Assembly (NCBI GenBank): GCA_016291725.1
Contig: JAEEYJ010000207.1
Span: 1 to 6,566 of the forward strand
Direction of reading: 5' to 3'
DNA length: 6,566 bases
Origin: Solobacterium sp.
GTDB lineage: Bacteria > Bacillota_I > Bacilli_A > Erysipelotrichales > Erysipelotrichaceae
Shown here: positions 1-5,031 of the stretch, in pieces
Layout of the letters: each line of letters starts with the position of its first letter
Numbering within the stretch: the stretch's first letter is position 1
The notes under the pieces: generated by a model
What the model saw: only the letters and a program-made list of their open reading frames with translations
Database searches by the model: none
Told to the model about the DNA's origin: nothing
Program-made: the position numbers and the translations under genes

Positions 1-72
1 CATATGCATCTGGATCAGTACAATTCACTGGAGGAAGGCTCCGTGGATCTGATTGTAGAAAGAATTGACTGA
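1..72 (+). CDS. C-terminal end of an unidentified protein (5' partial)
   Basis: The frame starting at base 1 is open for 23 codons and ends with TGA at 70-72. The visible tail is acidic and hydrophilic (HMHLDQYNSLEEG..., ending LIVERID) and shows no membrane segment or recognisable motif, so I cannot name a family. It is judged real because its stop codon overlaps the strong Shine-Dalgarno AAGGAGG (72-78) of the next gene, as expected in a packed operon with coupled translation. The start lies outside the window. Confidence 0.6.
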   Translation, partial: HMHLDQYNSLEEGSVDLIVERID

Positions 73-83
73 AGGAGGATACT

Positions 84-311
84 ATGTTCAGGAGATTACT
101 GGATTTCGGCAACGAATATGCCCGGAAAAGCACCTGGAAGGACTTTGCGCTGGTGAAGCTCTGCCTGTTCTCGATGGGCCTTGCGGCAGGTACTGCAGTA
201 CCGAAGAAGCACAGGAAAAAGGCACTTGCAGCATCTGGTGCTGTATTTGCACTGACCTATATTCCTCTGATGTACAAAGTATTCCGTACAGCATTCAGGA
301 AAGAAGCGTAA
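84..311 (+). CDS. Small basic two-helix membrane protein (75 aa)
   Basis: A 75-residue protein starting at ATG 84, five bases after a near-perfect Shine-Dalgarno AAGGAGG (72-78). It has two predicted membrane helices, about residues 22-39 and 47-66, joined by a short very basic turn (PKKHRKK, 40-46). It is a hairpin with charged ends and no signal-peptide cleavage site. From memory it resembles a widespread Bacillota small-protein family with the pattern WKDFAL.K.CL...G...PKKH, ending in TYIPLM, which databases often label 'permease of phosphate ABC transporter'. Nothing here supports that label: there is no ABC permease loop and the protein is far too short. The function is unknown. It lies between the upstream partial gene and the 339-aa membrane protein, and its stop codon (309-311) overlaps the next gene's AAGGAG, so the three are probably co-transcribed and translationally coupled. 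Confidence 0.85.
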   Translation: MFRRLLDFGNEYARKSTWKDFALVKLCLFSMGLAAGTAVPKKHRKKALAASGAVFALTYIPLMYKVFRTAFRKEA

Positions 312-330
312 GGAGCGGGAAAGAATCCGC

Positions 331-1350
331 ATGCGGCAATCACCGCCGAAAACAAAGTATATGGAGAAATGCAAAGCAGATAAGCTGTTCGGAAAGCTGA
401 TGCTGGGGATCAGTACCGCATGTTTTCTCGCGGTTCTGTTCTTTTCCTTTTCTGCAGTGAAGACACTGGGCGAAAGATATGCAGAAATGAAGCAGGCAGA
501 TCTCTCGCAGGTATACCGCGGGACAATCTCCTATGATGATGGACTGTATGCAGTGGTAGGCTATGGCATAGAAACCGATCCGGCGGATCCGGCATCCCCG
601 CAGATCCTGGCAGACTACCTGGAGCAGTCTTTGGCAGCCATTGACGGGAGGATTCTCTCTGCCGGCATCGTCTATACGATGATCATTTCTTCCATAGCGG
701 CTTTCTACCACTATCAGAAACACCGGGACAACCACAGCAGGCGGATCCGCAGTATCCTGCTCGGAAGCGTACTGGTGTATGTGCTGTATATCGCAGCGAT
801 TGTGCTCATGCACGCCATGAACCGGATCCCTTTCCGTCTGCCGGATCCAGGGAGCCTGCCGGTGCTCGGTGTTTCTTTGTTGTCTGTACTCGGTGGTCTG
901 TGCGCACTGGATGTACTGATCCGGATCATTCCACTGAAAAAGATCACATCCCTGCTTGTCCTGCCTCTGGTATTCGTACTGTTTCTCTTCAGTGCCGCCT
1001 TTGAGGGTCAATTGTACGTGCCTGCCTGTACAGAATCCTTTGACTACCTGGCAGAGATCGACAGCCGCATCCTGGAAGAAGGCTTTGACGGATACTACTA
1101 TGACGAGGCGAAGAATGTCATTGTACTGGAAGGTACGGAATATCCGCCGGAATTGGTTCCCAACCCGGAGTATCTTACCGGTTCCGATCGCATCAAAGCC
1201 TATGTGTATGAAGCGCTGGACCCGTTCTCCGGCAGTGCGCTCTCTTTGATGGAGGACGTTCCGGATTACCGGGTTCCGGGTACGCATCTTGCAGGCTATG
1301 CGCTGAAAGCTCTGCTGTGGATCATCCTGGCAGGAAGAAGGAAACAATAA
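331..1350 (+). CDS. Six-helix membrane protein of unknown function (339 aa)
   Basis: I do not recognise a family. Predicted membrane helices lie at about residues 22-43, 109-127, 141-162, 176-200, 206-224 and 319-335. The positive-inside rule fits an inside N-terminus: basic stretches at 12-18, 128-140 (QKHRDNHSRRIR), 201-204 (PLKK) and the RRKQ tail would all be cytoplasmic. Two larger loops, about 44-108 and 225-318, would then be outside. Both are acidic and rich in Tyr, Asp and Pro, and may be related to each other. No catalytic motif, ATPase motif or transporter signature is visible. Start: ATG 331 follows AAGGAG (310-315) at a rather long distance (15 nt). The alternative ATG 361 (residue 11, MEKCKADK) has no Shine-Dalgarno sequence, so 331 is preferred but not certain. 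It is the last gene of the + strand run and ends at a hairpin terminator. Confidence 0.8.
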   Translation: MRQSPPKTKYMEKCKADKLFGKLMLGISTACFLAVLFFSFSAVKTLGERYAEMKQADLSQVYRGTISYDDGLYAVVGYGIETDPADPASPQILADYLEQSLAAIDGRILSAGIVYTMIISSIAAFYHYQKHRDNHSRRIRSILLGSVLVYVLYIAAIVLMHAMNRIPFRLPDPGSLPVLGVSLLSVLGGLCALDVLIRIIPLKKITSLLVLPLVFVLFLFSAAFEGQLYVPACTESFDYLAEIDSRILEEGFDGYYYDEAKNVIVLEGTEYPPELVPNPEYLTGSDRIKAYVYEALDPFSGSALSLMEDVPDYRVPGTHLAGYALKALLWIILAGRRKQ

Positions 1351-1378
1351 AAAAGCAGCGGTAGATACCGCTGTTTTT
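1351..1378. terminator. Bidirectional intrinsic terminator
   Basis: Stem arms CAGCGGT (1356-1362) and ACCGCTG (1367-1373) pair perfectly over 7 bp around the loop AGAT. They are flanked by AAAA (1351-1354) and TTTTT (1374-1378), so the structure can end transcription in both directions. It directly follows the stop of the 339-aa gene (1348-1350), and the alpha-glucosidase stop on the other strand (1380-1382) lies just beyond the T tract. It therefore serves both convergent operons. Confidence 0.85.
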
Positions 1379-1379
1379 G

Positions 1380-3068
1380 CTAATGTTCGGGCTTCAGCAG
1401 CAGTGCTTGGTATGGCTTCAGTGTGATGCTCGGACCAGCGTGGTTCAGTTCAGTATAATTGTTCAGGAGAATCGGGGCATCCCCCAGCCACTCCGGCAAT
1501 GTGTATTTCACCGGATGTTTGCTGAAATTGCCGACGATGAACAGTTTGTTCTCATCAAGCTCCCTGCTGTAGGCAATGATTCGGCGGTGATCATGGTCAT
1601 ATTCAACGATTCTTCCCCGTAGGAGAATATCACTGTCCTTCCGTAAAGCAAGCAGTTTCTGATAGAAGCGGTAGACGGACTTTTCACTCCGGAGGTCCTT
1701 TTCGACATTGATTTCCTTGTAGGCTGGATTGATGCACTGCCATGGCTCATGTCCTGCATTGAATCCACCATTGGCAGTGCTGTTCCATTGCATCGGTGTG
1801 CGTGCATGGTCACGGGCACCGTATTTGATGAAGCGGAATGCCAGTCCTGCCGGCATACCGTAGCTGCGCATCAGATCATATACGAAATGACTGACCGGAT
1901 CCTTCATCTCGTCTATGCTGCGGAAATCGCAGTTGGTCAGACCGGCTTCCTCTCCCATGTAGATGAAGGGTGTGCCGTGCCCCAGGAAAGTGACCGCTGC
2001 CAGCATGGTCGCGGCTTCATAGCGGTAATGCTTGGTATCGATGGAGAAACGACTGACACTGCGTACATTGTCATGGTTTTCCAGAACGAGCGTATTCCAT
2101 CCTTCTTCGTAGTTGTCCGTCTGCGGTCTGAACAGTCCGTCCTTGAACTGCTTCAGGTCAAACGGTTTCCAGAAGAATTTCTTGCTGCCGATATTGTCGG
2201 AATCCAGATGGGCAAAGCTGAATATACTGTCGAGTTCGTGATTGCTTTCCTTCACATAGGCACGGGCGTTCTCTTCAGAGGGGTGATAGGATTCCCCGAC
2301 AGTAAAGATATCGTACAGAGAGAATGCCTTCTCATTGAGCTCCTTCAGGAATTCATGCATACGGGGACCGTCCACAAAGTACCGCGCACCCTTCTGGTAG
2401 GTCTTCCTGTCGTTGTCATCCTGGAAAGGATACATCTTGGAAAACATATTGAATACATCGAAACGGAACCCGTCCACACCCTTGTCCAGCCAGAAGCACA
2501 GAATGTCGATGATCTCCTTCCTGACCGCTGGATTCTCCCAGTTCAGATCCGGCTGTTCCTTGCAGAAGAGATGCAGGTAGAACTCATCAGTAGCACCGAT
2601 CCGTTCCCAGGCAGAGCCGGTAAAGGTGGATGCCCAGTTGGTGGGCGGCAGGAGCCTGTCCTTTTCTTTCCGCCCTTTGCGGATGATGTAGTAGTCACGG
2701 TAGGGGGAATCCGGGGATTCCATGGCTTTGCGGAACCAGGGATGCTCCATGGAGGTGTGGTTGATGACCATATCCATGATGACCCGCAGTCCTCTTTTGT
2801 GGCATTCCATCAACAGTTTGTCGAAGTCTGCCATGGTACCGAATTTCTCATCGATGCTCCGGTAGTCGCTGATGTCGTAGCCGTAGTCGTAGTCCGGGGA
2901 ACGGTAGAGCGGGGAGAACCAGATGGCAGTCACCCCGAGTTCCTTGATGTAGTCCAGCTTTTCAATGATGCCGTTGATGTCTCCCCAGCCGTCATTGTTG
3001 GAATCCATGAAACTGAAAGGGTAGACCTGGTATACTACAGCTTCCTTGTACCAATGTGTTTTTGTCAT
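1380..3068 (-). CDS. GH13 alpha-glucosidase, probable oligo-1,6-glucosidase type
   Basis: A full-length 562-aa cytoplasmic glycoside hydrolase of family 13 (no signal peptide), matching the usual 550-560 aa of the oligo-1,6-glucosidase/dextran glucosidase/maltase group. It should release glucose from the non-reducing end of short imported alpha-glucosides. Visible motifs: a Ca-site-like loop DSNNDGWGD (22-30), region I DMVINH (99-104), QPDLNWENP (172-180), region II GFRFD with nucleophile D204, region III VGES with acid/base E259, region IV ENHD (330-333) with transition-state D333, and ARTPMQW (422-428). A C-terminal beta domain follows from about 480. All catalytic residues are present. V205 follows the nucleophile; in this group Val there is associated with alpha-1,6 preference (isomaltose, panose, short isomalto-oligosaccharides), while Thr or Ala goes with alpha-1,4. 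GGAGG (3075-3079) precedes ATG 3068 at a good distance. It is the second gene of an operon, 21 nt after the hydrolase. malL and dexB are the nearest named types, but I cannot choose between them. Confidence 0.95.
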   Translation of the reverse strand: MTKTHWYKEAVVYQVYPFSFMDSNNDGWGDINGIIEKLDYIKELGVTAIWFSPLYRSPDYDYGYDISDYRSIDEKFGTMADFDKLLMECHKRGLRVIMDMVINHTSMEHPWFRKAMESPDSPYRDYYIIRKGRKEKDRLLPPTNWASTFTGSAWERIGATDEFYLHLFCKEQPDLNWENPAVRKEIIDILCFWLDKGVDGFRFDVFNMFSKMYPFQDDNDRKTYQKGARYFVDGPRMHEFLKELNEKAFSLYDIFTVGESYHPSEENARAYVKESNHELDSIFSFAHLDSDNIGSKKFFWKPFDLKQFKDGLFRPQTDNYEEGWNTLVLENHDNVRSVSRFSIDTKHYRYEAATMLAAVTFLGHGTPFIYMGEEAGLTNCDFRSIDEMKDPVSHFVYDLMRSYGMPAGLAFRFIKYGARDHARTPMQWNSTANGGFNAGHEPWQCINPAYKEINVEKDLRSEKSVYRFYQKLLALRKDSDILLRGRIVEYDHDHRRIIAYSRELDENKLFIVGNFSKHPVKYTLPEWLGDAPILLNNYTELNHAGPSITLKPYQALLLKPEH

Positions 3069-3071
3069 GCA

Positions 3072-3084
3072 GTACCTCCGGTAC
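3072..3084 (-). promoter_or_regulatory. Small inverted repeat over the alpha-glucosidase ribosome binding site
   Basis: In the 21-nt gap between the hydrolase and alpha-glucosidase genes, GTACC and GGTAC form a perfect 5-bp inverted repeat around a 3-nt loop. On the - strand the loop GGA plus the first two bases of the 3' arm make the Shine-Dalgarno GGAGG (3075-3079). The hairpin is short and could weakly mask the site, with ribosomes finishing the upstream gene opening it. It may equally be chance. Confidence 0.35.
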
Positions 3085-3089
3085 AGGTT

Positions 3090-3887
3090 TTACAGATAGT
3101 TCCTGAAGAACTGTATGGTTTCTCCGGTCAGCTTTTCCGATAGTTCCGGACGGTTTTCCCAGGCACCGAAACCATGATCCGCTTCATCAATGATGAACAG
3201 TTTCCGGTGCGCAGCGCTCTTCAGAGCTTCATAGGCCGCAAAGGAAGCGGACTTATCAACAGTGATGTCCCGGCTGCCATGGATGACCAGCGCAGCACCC
3301 CGGTATTTCCGCAGAGATTCCAGAGGATCATACTGATCCAGATTGTCCAGCAGAATGCCGTTCATGCGCAGTGTCTGCCCGTCAAAGGCGTTGTAGAAGC
3401 TGCACCAGCCTTTCTCTGCTGCTTCCTGCCGCAGAATCCGGCTGTCATTGCCCAGGAAGTCATTTGTGTCCAGAACCGATGCCGCAGCCCACAAAGCCAG
3501 TGTACGGATCTCCGGATGCCTCTCTGTAAACAAGGATACCAGCCGTCCGCCCATGCTGTAGCCGATCAGACCGGTATGAACATCATCGGTATGATAGTGC
3601 TCCTTCATCCATGCCAGGCAGGTCTCCATATCACTGAGACTGTTGTCCAGGGTATAGTCGATGAAATCCTCGTAGGATTCTCCGCAGCCTGCCTGGGAAA
3701 ACATAATGCTGTTGACCCCGTCTTCCGCCAGTGCCCGGGCGACCTGCAGAAACCGCCCGTCTTCTGTTCTGTTGGCCTTGAAGCCGTGGATCATCATAAC
3801 CAGTGGTCCGCCTGCCGCTCCTTCCACAATCAGACTGTTCAGCTGACTGCCGCGTGCAGAGGGTATATTCAGTTCGATCGTTGCCAT
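3090..3887 (-). CDS. Alpha/beta-hydrolase, esterase/S33-like (265 aa)
   Basis: A single-domain alpha/beta-hydrolase without signal peptide, so cytoplasmic. With the start at 3887: oxyanion-hole HGF at 34-36, FSQAGCGES at 63-71 in the place of the usual FD.RG.G.S strand turn, nucleophile elbow GYSMGG with S111, acid D207 in HGSRD, and H238 in DEADHGF. The catalytic triad is complete and the length typical. The fold resembles cinnamoyl/feruloyl-type esterases and S33-like hydrolases; the exact substrate cannot be read from sequence. The frame is open up to ATG 3914, but 3887 (MATIELNIPS) is preferred. It is preceded by AGGAG (3899-3903) at 11 nt, while ATG 3914 has no Shine-Dalgarno and lies inside the likely -10 box. 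It is the first gene of an operon with the GH13 glucosidase, suggesting a role in processing substituted glucosides, though this is inference. Confidence 0.88.
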   Translation of the reverse strand: MATIELNIPSARGSQLNSLIVEGAAGGPLVMMIHGFKANRTEDGRFLQVARALAEDGVNSIMFSQAGCGESYEDFIDYTLDNSLSDMETCLAWMKEHYHTDDVHTGLIGYSMGGRLVSLFTERHPEIRTLALWAAASVLDTNDFLGNDSRILRQEAAEKGWCSFYNAFDGQTLRMNGILLDNLDQYDPLESLRKYRGAALVIHGSRDITVDKSASFAAYEALKSAAHRKLFIIDEADHGFGAWENRPELSEKLTGETIQFFRNYL

Positions 3888-3898
3888 ATCTTTCTCGT

Positions 3899-3903
3899 CT
3901 CCT
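3899..3903 (-). promoter_or_regulatory. Shine-Dalgarno site that decides the hydrolase start
   Basis: AGGAG on the - strand, 11 nt before ATG 3887. The spacing is slightly long but it is the only purine-rich site nearby. The upstream in-frame ATG at 3914 is preceded by pyrimidine-rich CCCTGCT, so 3887 is the likelier start. Confidence 0.65.
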
Positions 3904-3909
3904 GTTACC

Positions 3910-3918
3910 ATCATAGCA
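3910..3918 (-). promoter_or_regulatory. Extended -10 promoter for the hydrolase/alpha-glucosidase operon
   Basis: On the - strand TGCTATGAT gives an extended -10 (TGn followed by TATGAT, 5 of 6 to consensus; hexamer at 3910-3915). No good -35 is found 17 bp upstream (CCAATT), which extended -10 promoters can tolerate or which may mean an activator is needed. Transcription would start near 3903, giving a leader of only about 16 nt with the Shine-Dalgarno at its 5' end. Confidence 0.5.
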
Positions 3919-3929
3919 GGGAACCCGGT

Positions 3930-3958
3930 CAGAATTGGTATAATGGATACGAATTCTG
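3930..3958. promoter_or_regulatory. 29-bp imperfect palindrome, candidate operator
   Basis: Outer arms CAGAATT (3930-3936) and AATTCTG (3952-3958) are perfect inverted repeats. Inner arms GTAT (3938-3941) and ATAC (3947-3950) continue the same symmetry about base 3944. Eleven of 14 base pairs match, with the mismatches at 3937/3951 and in the centre. The palindrome contains the -10 box of the + strand promoter and lies just upstream of the divergent - strand promoter. A dimeric helix-turn-helix protein is the natural ligand, and the XRE regulator encoded 79 bp downstream is the obvious candidate. Which protein binds is inference. Confidence 0.6.
3936..3944 (+). promoter_or_regulatory. Extended -10 promoter for the XRE regulator gene
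   Basis: TGGTATAAT is a perfect TATAAT (3939-3944) with the TGn extension. The expected -35 position (3916-3921, GCAGGG) does not match consensus, which is common for extended -10 promoters. Transcription would start near 3951, giving an untranslated leader of about 86 nt before ATG 4037. I see no clear riboswitch or attenuator fold in that leader. Confidence 0.65.
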
Positions 3959-4023
3959 CCGTATTGCCGCAACTCTACGATCCATAGGGTGACGGAATCC
4001 GGTCTGCATCCTAGGCTGATAGC

Positions 4024-4029
4024 GGGAGG
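4024..4029 (+). promoter_or_regulatory. Shine-Dalgarno site that decides the XRE regulator start
   Basis: GGGAGG lies 7 nt before ATG 4037. The frame is open upstream to a GTG at 3989, but that codon has no ribosome binding site and would add 16 residues in front of a normal XRE N-terminus. The start at 4037 is therefore chosen. Confidence 0.85.
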
Positions 4030-4036
4030 TGTTGAC

Positions 4037-4999
4037 ATGAACACAGAAAAAACCGGTAGATTCATTGCGGATCTGCGGAAAGAGAAAAACCTTACACAAA
4101 GGGAACTGGCCGATCTTCTGCATGTATCGGATAAGGCGGTTTCCCGCTGGGAAACCGGGAGAGGCTTCCCTGACATCAGCAGTCTGGAAGACATTGCGGC
4201 TGTGCTGGAAACCAGTACAGCAGAGATCCTGCGCGGAGAAAGGATCGAACAGACTATGGAAGCAGAAGAGTTCAAGGAACTGACCAGGAACAGTGTTTCC
4301 CTGGTTCAGGAACTGCTCCAGAAAAGAAGCATACAGAATCTCCTGACCGGTTTCCTGGTCAGTCTGATCCTGTTCGTACTTGCCGTGGTGCACCTCAACA
4401 GCCCGGTCTGGATCAATGATCCGGGTGATGCGCTGCAGGTGGAGGAACTGTCTGACGGCAGAGTGATTGCGGTTGTCAACTGCCCTGTTTCCGGCTGGGA
4501 CCTGCAGGAAGTGGATTTTGACGGACATAAAGAAACGTTTCTCAGCTGCTATGAAACGGCTCTGGACCGCTGGACGGGCAGATCAAGGGCGCAGATGATC
4601 CTGCTGGGAGAAAAGGATGATCTTGAACGGGTCTATTACTATCCCGGAGATGAATGGGACAGACTGATATATTCACAGACAGGTGCACCGGACTACGATG
4701 GTATTGAGACACTGCCCCGCCTGGTGTACAATGCCTGGACATTTATGGGACTCTGTGCATCCCTGCTGAGCCTTGTTCTTCTGTTCCTGATGAGACATTC
4801 ACGGTACAGAGATATCATGTACAGAATAACTGCATTGCCGGTGTCCTTCACACTCAGCCTCCTCGCTGTGCTGGCGGGCAGGCGGAGCCAGGTGTACAAC
4901 GCAGTCTACTATCTCAGCGGTATACTGATCGTGACGGTGCTGCTGTATATTCTGTTCCTGGCTGTGTACGGAATGTACAGAAAGAGGAAAAGGGTATAA
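4037..4999 (+). CDS. Membrane-anchored XRE-family transcriptional regulator (320 aa)
   Basis: The N-terminus (about residues 6-66) is a typical XRE/Cro-CI helix-turn-helix: FIADLRKEKNLTQRELAD, then VSDKAVSRWETGRGFPD with the recognition helix around 31-38, and the usual DI..L..IA..L tail. A linker of about 30 residues (70-100) follows, then four predicted membrane helices at about 101-120, 230-252, 262-280 and 288-312. Basic cytoplasmic loops (RHSRYRD; KRKRV tail) place residues 121-228 outside the cell. That 105-residue segment has two Cys (149, 171) and aromatic-rich stretches (DLERVYYYPGDEWD), and I do not recognise it. The DNA-binding part stays cytoplasmic but tethered, as expected of a one-component transmembrane regulator. 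It is divergent from the hydrolase/alpha-glucosidase operon, with a palindrome over its own -10 box, so autoregulation and control of that operon are likely but unproven. What the outer domain senses is unknown. Confidence 0.88.
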   Translation: MNTEKTGRFIADLRKEKNLTQRELADLLHVSDKAVSRWETGRGFPDISSLEDIAAVLETSTAEILRGERIEQTMEAEEFKELTRNSVSLVQELLQKRSIQNLLTGFLVSLILFVLAVVHLNSPVWINDPGDALQVEELSDGRVIAVVNCPVSGWDLQEVDFDGHKETFLSCYETALDRWTGRSRAQMILLGEKDDLERVYYYPGDEWDRLIYSQTGAPDYDGIETLPRLVYNAWTFMGLCASLLSLVLLFLMRHSRYRDIMYRITALPVSFTLSLLAVLAGRRSQVYNAVYYLSGILIVTVLLYILFLAVYGMYRKRKRV

Positions 5000-5031
5000 A
5001 AAAGATCTCCTCAGGGAGATCTATTCTTTTT
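4998..5031. terminator. Bidirectional intrinsic terminator between XRE regulator and ABC exporter
   Basis: Arms AGATCTCC (5003-5010) and GGAGATCT (5015-5022) form a perfect 8-bp stem with the loop TCAG. On the - strand the stem is followed by a run of T (complement of 4998-5002), making a strong terminator for the ABC exporter. The ABC stop codon (5021-5023) overlaps the foot of the stem. On the + strand the T-rich tail ATTCTTTTT follows and should also stop transcription of the regulator gene, which ends at 4999. Confidence 0.85.

Noticed and set aside
65..400. 111-aa open frame overlapping the small membrane protein in another frame
   Set aside because: It is Cys-rich with no domain and overlaps two better-supported genes that have good Shine-Dalgarno sites and membrane topology.
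585..848. Four GGATCC sites within 264 bp (585, 743, 824, 843)
   Set aside because: Spacing is irregular, the sites fall in different codon contexts of one coding gene, and most arise from CCGGATC-like codon pairs favoured throughout the window. No repeat unit is visible.
340..1347. 335-aa open frame on the - strand opposite the 339-aa membrane protein
   Set aside because: Codon-aligned shadow. The sense frame has coherent membrane topology, a fitting operon position and a terminator, while the antisense protein is rich in Arg, Gln, His and Cys without structure.
1749..3143. 464-aa open frame on the + strand opposite the alpha-glucosidase
   Set aside because: It is in exact codon register with a clear GH13 gene, lacks recognisable domains or a good ribosome binding site, and is explained by scarce TTA/CTA/TCA codons.
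3888..3914. Longer N-terminus of the hydrolase from ATG 3914
   Set aside because: No ribosome binding site, and the codon lies inside the probable TATGAT -10 box, so it would be upstream of the transcript start.
3989..4036. Longer N-terminus of the XRE regulator from GTG 3989
   Set aside because: No Shine-Dalgarno before the GTG, whereas GGGAGG is well placed for ATG 4037, which begins at a normal XRE N-terminus.
3951..4036. Possible riboswitch or attenuator in the 86-nt leader of the XRE gene
   Set aside because: I found no convincing long stem, conserved riboswitch core or terminator/antiterminator pair by eye.
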